A stretch of DNA of 64,000 nt from Solirubrobacterales bacterium (GTDB lineage: Bacteria > Actinomycetota > Thermoleophilia > Solirubrobacterales > 70-9), in NCBI GenBank assembly GCA_023958085.1, contig JAMLGI010000003.1, forward strand, positions 124,001 to 188,000, read 5' to 3'. The notes beneath the pieces were generated by a model. It did not search any database. It saw only the letters and a program-made list of their open reading frames with translations, and was not told the DNA's origin. The translations under genes and the position numbers were made by a program. This document shows, in pieces, positions 33,246 to 41,660 of the stretch; position 1 is the first letter of the stretch, and each line of letters begins with the position of its first letter.

Positions 33246-34253
33246 TTAACCCGAGCTTCGCACCCGGCTTGTATCTATCTGGCCGTCGCGGAGCTGGGTG
33301 AAACCCGACGTTCCGCTCCATGAAACCAACCAAACACCGTCACGCTCACGGAAATACAACACATCAGACCGACCATCACCGTTGAAGTCACCCACAAACG
33401 TGCGATCCACATCAATCTGACCATCACGAAGCATCCCAAAACCAGAACTACCAGCCCACGACACCAGCCACGCCCCATCACGCGCACGCAAATACAACAC
33501 ATCGGACTTCCCATCGCCATTGAAGTCTGATGTGGTCTGGCTTCGTTTCCAGTTTGGCTGCACTCCGGTACTTGTGTCGTTCGGGGGAACGGGTTTCGGA
33601 ACGGAGGGCGGCGTTGCGCAGGAGTAACTTTCATTTCGGATTGTCGTTCCCGTCCTGACTTTGTTCCAGCCACTGCCGCCATAGCTTTTCCTCGTCTTGC
33701 CGTGACAAACACGTAGCGCCCCCGGGTTGAGGAAAGCCCCACTGTATGCAGACTTTCTCTCGTCATAGTGGAGGTGCGCGCCGTCCGATGCACCGGAGTT
33801 ACCGGTACGTCCAATGAACTGGCCCGCCTTCACCTTCACACCAGCCCTGATACCAACGGCGATCGAGGAGAAATGCAGATACCTGGACACATGGGATCCG
33901 TGGTTGACCGCGACATGATTCCCCATGCCATCGTGGCAACCCCAATTGGGCGTGTAAGCCCAGCAACCCATCTTCGCGGCCGACACTGCGCCGGCACCGG
34001 ACGCATACACCGCTCTGTTAGCTCCTACCGCGAGATCGATAGCGGGATGTTTGTGATAGCTACTCCCCTTGTACCAGCAGCCGTTGTTCCAAGTGCAACT
34101 CACCTTCATCGTGCCCCGTACGGGAAGCCAATCCGACCCAGCCGTTGCTGAAGCCGACCCTGCCGACACCCCCAAGCCGACGACCGTCAGCACCACCAGC
34201 GCGACAAGACGGCTGAGGGAACCTCCCCGAACTCCAGACACGACCGGACTCAT
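33246..34253 (-). CDS. Secreted M23 metallopeptidase with FG-GAP repeats
   Basis: 335 residues from ATG 34253, chosen for the GGGAG site 6 bases upstream and because it opens a signal peptide (residues 1-37, LSRLVALVVLTVVGLGVSAG, then SASA). The peptidase domain (about 45-190) has the zinc motifs HKHPAIDL (HxxxD) and GAHLHYD (HxH), so it should cut peptidoglycan cross-bridges. Two FG-GAP units follow (DFNGDGKSDVLYL and DFNGDGRSDVLYF), likely calcium-binding propeller blades that position it on a surface. GC is lower than in neighbouring genes. Its promoter is a copy of the CHAP gene's. Confidence 0.85.
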   Translation of the reverse strand: MSPVVSGVRGGSLSRLVALVVLTVVGLGVSAGSASATAGSDWLPVRGTMKVSCTWNNGCWYKGSSYHKHPAIDLAVGANRAVYASGAGAVSAAKMGCWAYTPNWGCHDGMGNHVAVNHGSHVSRYLHFSSIAVGIRAGVKVKAGQFIGRTGNSGASDGAHLHYDERKSAYSGAFLNPGALRVCHGKTRKSYGGSGWNKVRTGTTIRNESYSCATPPSVPKPVPPNDTSTGVQPNWKRSQTTSDFNGDGKSDVLYLRARDGAWLVSWAGSSGFGMLRDGQIDVDRTFVGDFNGDGRSDVLYFRERDGVWLVSWSGTSGFTQLRDGQIDTSRVRSSG

Positions 34254-34317
34254 TCCACACTCCCAAATCATCGGATTCGCGCCAGAAGCCCACACCCCCG
34301 GCAAGACGGACCACGCA

Positions 34318-34347
34318 ATCAAAGCACCCCCTCCCCCGGAAAGTCAA
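34318..34347 (-). promoter_or_regulatory. Promoter of the M23 gene (duplicate of the CHAP-gene promoter)
   Basis: Minus-strand TTGACT (complement of 34342-34347), an 18-base spacer and TTTGAT (complement of 34318-34323). The surrounding segment 34316-34371 is almost identical to 36587-36641. Confidence 0.65.
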
Positions 34348-34411
34348 GGGTGGGAAGTGGGTACGGCAGGCAGAAGACCTACTTCCTCTCGGCCCTGGAG
34401 GCAACTGGCTC

Positions 34412-34509
34412 GGCTTCATCGCCATGGGCGAGGCTCCAGGCGAGATCAATATCGGCTCCGACCGCTCGGCCATCCCGGAATCCGACCCTGGCGACGCCGC
34501 GGTCGAGTC
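34412..34509 (+). pseudogene. Decayed fragment of the metH 3' end
   Basis: 98 bases align without gaps to metH 32839-32936 with about 13 mismatches. In translation GEAPGEINIGSDRSAIPESD corresponds to GEAPDEIIIGSDRSAIPESD of MetH. No start or catalytic domain is attached. It lies on the same strand, on the far side of the M23 gene. Confidence 0.75.
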
Positions 34510-34689
34510 AGGGGCGAACCGGCAGCGGACGGCAATCCGCAGCCAGCGGCAGAACCCGCCGGCGCCTGATTCTGCCAATCGCAACCTCCGAGATCCGGGA
34601 AATCGGCAGAAAGCGCTGATCGCCCGGATCTCGCGACGCACCGGCTATTCACCTCAGCGAGTTCGGCCCGTTGAAGCCCTGGGTTCGTC

Positions 34690-35107
34690 CCCGGCTATCC
34701 ACCACTCACGGCGCGAGGATGCGAGTCGACCCTCCAGCCACCGACGTCGTGACCGACTCCTTCGACCAGGACAAGACCTCGAAACATCGCCACCGAAACC
34801 CTCCAGGTATGTATTCAACGCAACAGCCACCCCCGCATTAGCGAAGCCGACAACATCAGGACGGCCATCCTTGTTCACATCGACAAGCATCCTCGGATGC
34901 CTGTCAACTCTCCAGCCACCACCAGGACCGTAACGGAAATCCGTTGTCCAGAGCCTCGCAGCACCAAAACCCGAAGCCCGTGTCAACGCAACATAGACGC
35001 CCCCGGCATTAGCCGAACCCTTCGCCAGCCAACATCAGGGACGACCGTCGACCGATTCGACCAGTCAACAGTCAACGCAACCTCGGTCCATGAAACCTCG
35101 GACGTGC
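34690..35107 (-). pseudogene. Degenerate FG-GAP repeat tail of the CHAP gene
   Basis: Out-of-frame copies of the 333-bp repeat continue past the CHAP-gene stop. Fragments encoding ARLWTTDFRYGPGGGWRVD, then VNKDGRPDVVGFANAGVAVA are still readable near 34840-34960, but small insertions and deletions break the frame (for example at about 34985-35020 and 35100). The gene was once longer by at least one repeat. Confidence 0.75.
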
Positions 35108-36525
35108 ATCCGGCATCCGACTCTCCAGCCACCAGCGCTGTAACCGAACTCCTTGGACCAGAGACTCGCAGCACCAAAACCAGAACCCGTATTCAACGCA
35201 ACCGCCACCCCCGCATTAGCGAAGCCGACAACATCAGGACGGCCATCCTTGTTCACATCGACAAGCATCCTCGGATGCCTGTCAACTCTCCAGCCACCAC
35301 CAGGACCGTAACGGAAATCCGTGGTCCAGAGCCTCGCAGCACCAAAACCAGAGCCCGTGTTCAACGCAACATAGACCCCGGCATTAGCGAAGCCAACAAC
35401 ATCAGGGCGACCGTCACCGTTCACATCAACAAGCATCCTCGGATGCGCATCGACTCTCCAGCCGCCAGCGCTGTAACCGAACTCCTTCGACCAGAGACTC
35501 GAAACACCAAAACCAGAACCCGTATTCAACGCAACAGCCACCCCCGCATTAGCGAAGCCGACAACATCAGGACGGCCATCCTTGTTCACATCGACAAGCA
35601 TCCTCGGATGCCTGTCAACTCTCCAGCCACCACCAGGACCGTAACGGAAATCCGTTGTCCAGAGCCTCGCAGCACCAAAACCAGAGCCCGTGTTCAACGC
35701 AACATAGACCCCGGCATTAGCGAAGCCAACAACATCAGGGCGACCGTCACCGTTCACATCAACAAGCATCCTCGGATGCGCATCGACTCTCCAGCCGCCA
35801 GCGCTGTAACCGAACTCCTTCGACCAGAGACTCGAATCACCAAACCCAGAACCTGTATTCAACGCAACAGCCACCCCCGCATTAGCGAAGCCGACAACAT
35901 CAGGACGCCCATCCTTGTTCACATCCGTGTCATTAGACGTGGTGTCCCACATATCCCACAAACCATCCCCGTCGCTGTCCACCTTGGGAGGCGCCGGAGG
36001 CGGCGTGGGCTTGGGGGGCGGCGGAGGTTTGGGGGTGGGAAGGTCCTTGAAATGAATGAACCCGCTGAACGAGGAAGCAGCGACCGTTCGTCGGCTGTAC
36101 CGGCCCCGGACGTAGTTGTATTCCTCCACGGTCACACTCGAACCGCTAACTCGTTCAACCCAGGCCACGTGACCCCAAGAATTCCATGCAACAGATCCCG
36201 CCTTGGGGGATCGATCAACTCGGTACCCCTGTCCTTTCGCCTTGGTACCCCAAACCGTCGCGTACCCGTACGCTCGTGGAATCGTGAACTTGTTGCGAGA
36301 GGAGAGTCGCCAGGCCACGAACGATGTGCACTCCCGGTTGTACTGGCCCCAGCTATCGACCAGACAATCCTGACAGGCATTCCTCCATTTGGCGGGGTAG
36401 TCGTCTCCCGCGCCAGCCTCAGGAGCTGTTCCTAGACTCAACGCCACGGAGGCGAGCAGAAGTACGAGGACCGCCCGAAACGGCGCCATCGCTCGGAACG
36501 GTACCGCTGACCACCTTCGACTCAT
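35065..36525 (-). CDS. Secreted CHAP-domain amidase with FG-GAP tandem repeats (3' end frameshifted)
   Basis: 486 residues from ATG 36525, preceded by GGGGAG and followed by a signal peptide (residues 13-40, RAVLVLLLASVALSLGTAPEAGAG). The CHAP domain (about 50-165) has the catalytic Cys in RECTSFVAWRL and His in SWGHVAWVERV; it would cleave peptidoglycan amide bonds. A Pro/Lys linker (PKPPPPPKPTPPPAPP) leads to FG-GAP-like units VNKDGRPDVVGFANAGVAVALN repeating every 111 residues. The frame ends after GGWRV in unrelated residues GCRMHVRGFMDRG, inside a repeat, so the C-terminus is truncated by frameshift. Confidence 0.8.
   Translation of the reverse strand: MSRRWSAVPFRAMAPFRAVLVLLLASVALSLGTAPEAGAGDDYPAKWRNACQDCLVDSWGQYNRECTSFVAWRLSSRNKFTIPRAYGYATVWGTKAKGQGYRVDRSPKAGSVAWNSWGHVAWVERVSGSSVTVEEYNYVRGRYSRRTVAASSFSGFIHFKDLPTPKPPPPPKPTPPPAPPKVDSDGDGLWDMWDTTSNDTDVNKDGRPDVVGFANAGVAVALNTGSGFGDSSLWSKEFGYSAGGWRVDAHPRMLVDVNGDGRPDVVGFANAGVYVALNTGSGFGAARLWTTDFRYGPGGGWRVDRHPRMLVDVNKDGRPDVVGFANAGVAVALNTGSGFGVSSLWSKEFGYSAGGWRVDAHPRMLVDVNGDGRPDVVGFANAGVYVALNTGSGFGAARLWTTDFRYGPGGGWRVDRHPRMLVDVNKDGRPDVVGFANAGVAVALNTGSGFGAASLWSKEFGYSAGGWRVGCRMHVRGFMDRGCVDC
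35177..35936. repeat. 333-bp tandem repeats inside the CHAP gene
   Basis: The landmark ACAAGCATCCTCGGATG recurs at 35261 and 35594, and its variant at 35428 and 35761, each pair exactly 333 bases apart. Each 111-residue unit holds two FG-GAP halves. Copies are nearly identical here but degenerate below 35107. Confidence 0.85.
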
Positions 36526-36588
36526 TCGAACTCCCCAAACTTTGGCTTGTGTTCCGGAACCGAGATTCCGTGCCCGACGGACCCAGCA

Positions 36589-36617
36589 ATCAAACACCCC
36601 CTCCCCCGGAAAGTCAA
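36589..36617 (-). promoter_or_regulatory. Promoter of the CHAP gene
   Basis: Minus-strand TTGACT (complement of 36612-36617), a 17-base spacer and TTTGAT (complement of 36589-36594); predicted leader about 57 bases. Confidence 0.7.
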
Positions 36618-36821
36618 GGGCGGAAAGTGGGTACGGCAGGCCGGCGACCGACGGTCCCTCGCTCCTGAGGGGGCGATCGGCTGGTGTCGGTCCCTTCCGG
36701 GTTGGTCGGCCGTCGTTCGAGGGCGTTGAAGGCTCGATCAGTTCGATGGCTTCGAAGGCCCGGTTTCTGCGGCCGACCAGCCCGTCCGCCAGGAAGGAGA
36801 TCTCAGAACTTGTGCCTACAG

Positions 36822-36838
36822 GTGCTACGGTGTAGCAC
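36822..36838. promoter_or_regulatory. Toxin-antitoxin operator palindrome
   Basis: GTGCTAC, GGT, GTAGCAC: a perfect 7-bp inverted repeat ending at the base before the antitoxin ATG. The -10 box TACGGT (36826-36831) lies inside it, so antitoxin binding would block a leaderless promoter. Confidence 0.65.
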
Positions 36839-37096
36839 ATGGAGATTGGTGTTCGTGAGCTTCGCAATCGCACCGCTGACGTGGTCAAGCGGGTACGCCA
36901 CGGGGAGTCCGTGACGCTGACTGTGAATCGGCAGCCGGTTGCCGACATCGTGCCGCACGTCGGTCGCCGCCAGACGATTTCGGCTGCCGAGGTGACTGCG
37001 ATCCGGGAGCGCCACGGCGCCGACCCCGATCTGTTCTCCACCCTCGACGAGCTGGCCGGCGCAACCGTCGATGAGCTGTGGCCTCCCGCGGACTAG
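36839..37096 (+). CDS. Phd/YefM-family antitoxin
   Basis: 85 residues. The N-terminal DNA-binding half MEIGVRELRNRTADVVKRV, then GESVTLTVNRQPVADIVP is typical of Phd/YefM (prevent-host-death) antitoxins; the C-terminal 35 residues would wrap the toxin. It neutralises the PIN ribonuclease encoded next, with which it overlaps by 19 bases, and it probably autoregulates through the palindrome at 36822-36838. Confidence 0.87.
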   Translation: MEIGVRELRNRTADVVKRVRHGESVTLTVNRQPVADIVPHVGRRQTISAAEVTAIRERHGADPDLFSTLDELAGATVDELWPPAD

Positions 37097-37473
37097 CCGA
37101 CACCTCGGTTTTCGTCGCCGCCGAGACCGGCCGTCCGCTCGGCTCGCTGGCCAATGAACTCTCGGTCGCGACGGTCACCCTGACCGAGCTCGAGCTGGGA
37201 GTGCTCGCCGCCGCGCCAGCGGATCGGGCTCGCCGCCTGCGCACACTCAGTGCAGTACGAGAAGCGGTGGCTGCCCTGCCACTCGACGATCAGGTGGCAT
37301 CACGACTGGCCGAGCTACTGGCCCAGCTACGCGGCAGCGGCCGCAAGCCCAAGCTCTTCGACACGATCATCGCGGCCACCGCACTGCATCACGATCTGCC
37401 CGTCTACACGCAAGACGACGATTTCGACGCCATTGCCGCAGTGAACGAAGCACTCGAAGTCAAGCGGGTCTAG
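37078..37473 (+). CDS. vapC: VapC-type PIN-domain toxin
   Basis: 131 residues from GTG 37078. The acidic PIN active site is intact: Asp in LADTSVFV, Glu in TLTELELG, Asp in LFDTIIAATA and Asp in TQDDDFD. Such toxins cut tRNA or rRNA in the cytoplasm until bound by the antitoxin. The pairing of a Phd-like antitoxin with a PIN toxin is common. The stop is 7 bases from the convergent gene at 37481. Confidence 0.9.
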   Translation: MASRGLADTSVFVAAETGRPLGSLANELSVATVTLTELELGVLAAAPADRARRLRTLSAVREAVAALPLDDQVASRLAELLAQLRGSGRKPKLFDTIIAATALHHDLPVYTQDDDFDAIAAVNEALEVKRV

Positions 37474-37480
37474 GTTCGGA

Positions 37481-38077
37481 TCAGAGCGTGGCGCACTCTG
37501 CCCTGGCGTCGGTCTTTACTGCCGGGCCCGACTGCTGGAGCTGATCGAAGGACATCCAGCCGAGCTCCCAGCTGTTTCCCTTGCGGACCACGCCGATCCG
37601 GTAGTAGGAGGTTGGCCCGGCCCCGATATTGCCTCTGAGCATCGCCACGAAGTTCCTGCTGTTTTTCACCTTCGAGTCGGTGATCATCCAGCCGGTCTTC
37701 CACACCTGGGAGCCCGTCCTCCATTTGCCGTTGGCGCAGTACGTGTCGTCGGTGCTGGAGCCGTCACCGAAGAGGCCGCCGACGAACCGGGAGTTCTTGA
37801 CCTGATTCCAGATCATCCGGTTGTTGGCGCAGGTCCTCTGCTTGTACTTGGCTGCCTTCAGCTGGTTTCTGGCCTTCTTCTTCGCCTGCCCCTTGGTCTT
37901 GCGGACCTTCTTCTGGGCCTGCCTGATCTGCTTCTGGAACTTGCCGCAGGTCGGCTGCGTCCATTTTGCGGCCGCCGGGCTGGCGCCCCCGGTCAGGAGA
38001 AACAGGGCCAGACCGGCCCCGACCGCAAGAAGTACCCAGCCGCGAAGCGGGCTACGAAGTGGTGAACTGAGGGACAT
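37481..38077 (-). CDS. Secreted protein with Lys-rich segment, unknown
   Basis: 198 residues from ATG 38077, which follows AGGAGGAG and opens a signal peptide ending ASPAAA. Residues about 45-85 are strongly basic and helical (KFQKQIRQAQKKVRKTKGQAKKK). The rest has four Cys (TCGK, RTCANN, YCANG, ECATL) and aromatic motifs (WKTGWMIT, SWELGWMSFDQ). No family is recognised. The basic helix resembles the one in the acylase at 61093 and may bind teichoic or nucleic acid polymers; that is a guess. Confidence 0.65.
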   Translation of the reverse strand: MSLSSPLRSPLRGWVLLAVGAGLALFLLTGGASPAAAKWTQPTCGKFQKQIRQAQKKVRKTKGQAKKKARNQLKAAKYKQRTCANNRMIWNQVKNSRFVGGLFGDGSSTDDTYCANGKWRTGSQVWKTGWMITDSKVKNSRNFVAMLRGNIGAGPTSYYRIGVVRKGNSWELGWMSFDQLQQSGPAVKTDARAECATL

Positions 38078-38116
38078 CTCTCCTCCTGGGTGTCGTCCGG
38101 GTGGTCGGCTGAAGAC

Positions 38117-38989
38117 ATGGCCGACCGATCTGTGCGTCAATTAAGCCATACCTTGAACCCGACAGCCACCCAAGAGTCCCGCTTTCGGCTCGATCCTCTC
38201 GTCTTTACGCCGTCCCACCGCGGCGGCAACGGCACGCCGCTGGTGCTGCTCCACGGGTTCACCGGGACCTGGCATGCATGGGACCTTGTTCTCGACCGGC
38301 TTGAGGCACGTCACGAGGTGTTCGCCCCGACCCTGCCCGCGCATACCGGTGGGCCACCGTTTCCCGAACCCCGCAGCATCCCGGCACTGATCGACGGAGT
38401 CGAGCGAATCCTCGATGACGCCGGGATCGCGGAGGCGCACCTGGTCGGTAACTCACTGGGGGGATTCCTGGCCCTCGGCCTCGCCGCCCGCGGCCGGGCC
38501 CGAACGGTGACCGCCCTGGCTCCGGCCGGCGGCTGGGCCGAGGGTGACCCGGCGCTGAGTCAGACGATGGCTTTCTTCCAGAAGATGCAGCGCATGATCC
38601 TGGCGGCCGCCCCCCATGCCGACGCGATCGCCGCGCACCCCGAGCGCCGTGCCAACGCAATGCAGTTTGTGACCGCACACCCCGAGGTGATGCCCCCGGA
38701 TCTGGTCGTGCGGACGATCCTCGGTGCGGCCGGATGCCGCGACGCGGTCGAGCTGGCCGGAGTGGCCGCCGAGGACGACTGGGATCTCGATTTCGCGGAC
38801 ATCAACTGCCCGGTGCGGATCGTGTGGGGTACGGCCGACCGGATCCTGTCGCTGCCGCGGGCCGCCGCCCGCTACCGGGAGAACCTCCCCCACGCCGACT
38901 GGATCGAGCTGGACGGCATCGGCCACTGCCCCCAGCTCGACGTACCGGTGGAGACGGCCGAGCTGGTTCTCGGCTTCACCGGCGGCTGA
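38117..38989 (+). CDS. Alpha/beta-hydrolase fold protein
   Basis: 290 residues from ATG 38117; the frame is open back to 38090, and a TTG at 38153 is also possible. Oxyanion motif LLHGFTGTW is near residue 45, nucleophile Ser in VGNSLGGFL, acid Asp in WGTADRILS and His in GIGHCPQLD. No signal peptide, so cytoplasmic. Substrate unknown; the sequence resembles meta-cleavage hydrolases and general esterases. The start lies only tens of bases from the divergent secreted-protein gene, so their promoters must overlap. Confidence 0.8.
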   Translation: MADRSVRQLSHTLNPTATQESRFRLDPLVFTPSHRGGNGTPLVLLHGFTGTWHAWDLVLDRLEARHEVFAPTLPAHTGGPPFPEPRSIPALIDGVERILDDAGIAEAHLVGNSLGGFLALGLAARGRARTVTALAPAGGWAEGDPALSQTMAFFQKMQRMILAAAPHADAIAAHPERRANAMQFVTAHPEVMPPDLVVRTILGAAGCRDAVELAGVAAEDDWDLDFADINCPVRIVWGTADRILSLPRAAARYRENLPHADWIELDGIGHCPQLDVPVETAELVLGFTGG

Positions 38990-39082
38990 TCACCGGCCGG
39001 TGATCATCACCCGCGCGCCCGACGCTCCCGAGAAAGTCTCGCAACCCGGGTTGAGCGCCGGGCACCGGGGTAGCTTGATCAG

Positions 39083-39538
39083 ATGAACGATCAACGCGCG
39101 ATACCTGAGCCTGATCTGCCCCTGACCGGGCGCTGCTGCTGCGAGCAGGTCCGTTTTGAGGTTTCCGAACCGCTGGTCGGGATCGTCGGCTGTTACTGCA
39201 AGCGCTGCCAGCGGCGGACCGGCACCGCCTTCTCGGCAACCGGCCTGACCCGTCCCGGAACCTTCCGGATCACCGCCGGCGAGGGTCTGGTCACCTCGTT
39301 CGATCCCGGTGACGGCTGGATCAAGAAGTTCTGTTCGGTCTGCGGCGGTCACGTGTTCACCGTCAATCCGGACAACCCGGAGCTGATCGCGATCCGGGTC
39401 GGGGCGCTCGACGGCGAGCCCGGCGCCCGAATCGCCGCGTACCAGTTCACCGATTACGCCTCGGTCTGGGCTCCGCCGCCGGATGACGATCTGCCTCATT
39501 TCCCGGAGCGGGCCGACTGGGGCCAACTGCTCGCCTGA
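39083..39538 (+). CDS. GFA/CENP-V domain protein
   Basis: 151 residues. Zinc-site cysteines: GRCCCEQVRF, CYCKRCQRRTG and FCSVCGGHVF, the pattern of glutathione-dependent formaldehyde-activating enzyme-like (GFA, DUF636) proteins. Function in bacteria is mostly unknown; some act in thiol adduct metabolism. TAGCTT (39071-39076) is 6 bases before the ATG, so it looks leaderless. Confidence 0.87.
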   Translation: MNDQRAIPEPDLPLTGRCCCEQVRFEVSEPLVGIVGCYCKRCQRRTGTAFSATGLTRPGTFRITAGEGLVTSFDPGDGWIKKFCSVCGGHVFTVNPDNPELIAIRVGALDGEPGARIAAYQFTDYASVWAPPPDDDLPHFPERADWGQLLA

Positions 39539-39643
39539 CCACTCCCTCCCTGTCGCATCTGTTTACCCGACCGCAACTCCGGGTAGGCTCACCCAGTTTT
39601 CCAGAGCTTTTCCTCGCAGTGCTAGTTCATGGATGGGAGTCGG

Positions 39644-41623
39644 ATGAATCTACGAAGTGGTGTTGTTTCGCTGATCGTGTTTGCGACCGTGCTGGCACTG
39701 CCACAGGCGGCCTCGGCGCTCAAGTTCACTCCCGCGGCGGGAAGTCCGATCACCAACTCCGGCAATGTGATCACGATGAGCGCCGTCGGGGATTTCAACC
39801 AGGACGGGTTTGACGACATTGCCTTCGTCGGCGACGGCACCCTTCTGCGGGTGAAGTTCGGCAGTGCGCGTCCCGGGACTTTCACCAGTGTCCCGACGAG
39901 CCCGAACGACCTGACAACTGTGAGCATCCCGGGGGTGTCCAGCCTCTCGACCATCCGGTCGGGGGACTTCGACGGGGACGGCCATCTGGATCTGCTGGTC
40001 GGGTCCGGTACCTCCTGGGGCACCGTTCTCGGTGACGGCACCGGCGGGTTCACCCAGTCAAATCCTTCCTTTCAGATCCCCTGGGCGATGCCGAACTATC
40101 GCGGCATCCCGAACGATTATGCGAACACGATCGGGGATGTTGACAGTGACGGTGACCTCGACCTGGTCGTCGGCATGTACGAGACCGGGATTGATGTGGC
40201 CCTCAACGACGGTGACGGCGACTTCACCCCGCAGCCGGTGACCTACTTCCTGCCCGAAGCCGACCGTGCGGCCAACGGTCTCGACGGGATGTACTCCCCG
40301 ACGCTGGGTGATTTCAACGGTGACGGCAAGGTTGACCTCGCGGTGGCTCTCCGGCAGGACGCGCCACCGAGCAGCGCCCCAACCGGCGTTTATGTGGCCA
40401 ACGGGGATGGCGCCGGCAACTTCACCCCGAGCGGGGAACCGCCGCTGTTCTCGGACCGCCGGAACTTCAGTTCACTGTCCAGCCTGCGGCTCGACCCGGG
40501 AACGACCGATGACCTCGCGGTGGCCTTCACCGACGATCTGCCCGACGGGACCAACCTCGTCACCGTCCTCGGCGGCAGCAACGGCCGGACCAAGAATCCC
40601 TCGCTAGCCGGCCAGCTGAACGCGGGCTACTACCCGTATCAGCAGAGCATCGGGGACTTTGACTCCGACGGCCGACCCGACATTCTGATCGGAGCGCGTG
40701 GTGACTACAGCGCCTCGGTGATCAGAAACGGCGGCGACGGGACGATCACCTCCTTCTCCGGATCCCCCTTCCTGCTACCCCAGATTGATGGCAACAACTT
40801 TTCGGTGAATGGGATCTACAGCGGTGATTTCGACGGTGACGGAGCGCTTGACATCGCCGCCGACTCCAGCCACTCCGGCCAGGCCTTCCAGGCCCGCGGC
40901 ATTGACGTGCTGCTCAGCCAACCGAACGTCACCGTCGACCAGACCGCCCTCGGGTTCGGCGATGTGGAGGTCGGTACCTCGGGCACACTCAGCGTCACCC
41001 TGACCAACGATGGCGCCCCAACCGCCACCCTCGGGGATGTTTCGATCACCGGTCCCGACGCCGGGCAGTTCACCCTGGGAACCACCACCTGTGGAAGTGA
41101 CCTCGCCGGCGGTGCGAGCTGCGACCGTGCTGTGGTTTTCTCACCCACAGTCGCCGGTAGCAGTGATGCCACCCTGCGGATTCAGATGCCTGGCGGAAGC
41201 TCGGTCGAGGTGGGGTTGAGCGGCGCCGGCATGACCCCGGTCTCCCCGGTGAAGCCGGCCAAACTGACGCTGAAACTGACCGGCGCCAAGAAGGTGAAAC
41301 GCGGCAAGACCCTGGTGGTGAAGGCCCAGGTCGGCAACACCGGCGGCAAGACCGCCCAAGGGGTCACTCTGAAAACGAAGCTGCCGAAGAAGATGGCCAA
41401 GGCGGTGAAGCCGGTCAAGGTCGGCGACCTCGCTCCCGGCCAGAGAGTGGCCCGGAAAATCAGGATCAGGGTTAAAAAGAACGCTCCCGCAGGCCGGAAG
41501 TTCAAGGTGAAGGTGACCGCGAGCGCCGGGACCGGGATCACCACCGTGAAAGCGACGCAGACCTTCCGGTCCAGTACCGGGCCGAAGCACTCAGGAAATC
41601 CGGGAACCAGGGTCAGCCCGTAG
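39644..41623 (+). CDS. Secreted FG-GAP/VCBS repeat protein with HYDIN-like and CARDB-like domains
   Basis: 659 residues from ATG 39644 (M-N-L-R-S-G), preferred over the in-frame ATG at 39629 because it starts a clean signal peptide (VVSLIVFATVLALPQAASA). Residues about 30-420 hold at least six FG-GAP units (DFNQDGFDDIAFVG, DFDGDGHLDLLVG, DVDSDGDLDLVVG, DFNGDGKVDLAVA, DFDSDGRPDILIG, DFDGDGALDIAAD). An ASPM/HYDIN-like Ig module (LGFGDVEVGTSGTLSVTLTN) follows, then a Lys-rich CARDB/DUF11-like module (KVKRGKTLVVKAQVGNTGG). Probably a cell-surface adhesin-like protein. Confidence 0.82.
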   Translation: MNLRSGVVSLIVFATVLALPQAASALKFTPAAGSPITNSGNVITMSAVGDFNQDGFDDIAFVGDGTLLRVKFGSARPGTFTSVPTSPNDLTTVSIPGVSSLSTIRSGDFDGDGHLDLLVGSGTSWGTVLGDGTGGFTQSNPSFQIPWAMPNYRGIPNDYANTIGDVDSDGDLDLVVGMYETGIDVALNDGDGDFTPQPVTYFLPEADRAANGLDGMYSPTLGDFNGDGKVDLAVALRQDAPPSSAPTGVYVANGDGAGNFTPSGEPPLFSDRRNFSSLSSLRLDPGTTDDLAVAFTDDLPDGTNLVTVLGGSNGRTKNPSLAGQLNAGYYPYQQSIGDFDSDGRPDILIGARGDYSASVIRNGGDGTITSFSGSPFLLPQIDGNNFSVNGIYSGDFDGDGALDIAADSSHSGQAFQARGIDVLLSQPNVTVDQTALGFGDVEVGTSGTLSVTLTNDGAPTATLGDVSITGPDAGQFTLGTTTCGSDLAGGASCDRAVVFSPTVAGSSDATLRIQMPGGSSVEVGLSGAGMTPVSPVKPAKLTLKLTGAKKVKRGKTLVVKAQVGNTGGKTAQGVTLKTKLPKKMAKAVKPVKVGDLAPGQRVARKIRIRVKKNAPAGRKFKVKVTASAGTGITTVKATQTFRSSTGPKHSGNPGTRVSP

Positions 41624-41660
41624 CTTGGGCCTACCGGCAGCTCGACGAGAGGGGTCTTGG

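Larger units (their letters stand above)
36526..36838. other. Region between the CHAP gene and the toxin-antitoxin operon
   Basis: It holds the CHAP promoter (36589-36617), the duplicated segment 36587-36641 and, at its right end, the toxin-antitoxin operator. The stretch 36660-36800 is open on the minus strand without a recognisable product. Confidence 0.5.

Noticed and set aside
33085-33333. Small minus-strand frame after the M23 stop
   Set aside because: No domain, no ribosome site and overlap with the M23 C-terminus in another frame.
36660-36800. Upstream extension of the CHAP gene to 37041 on the minus strand
   Set aside because: It would place the signal peptide 172 residues inside the protein and read through the antitoxin gene; ATG 36525 has a ribosome site and signal peptide.
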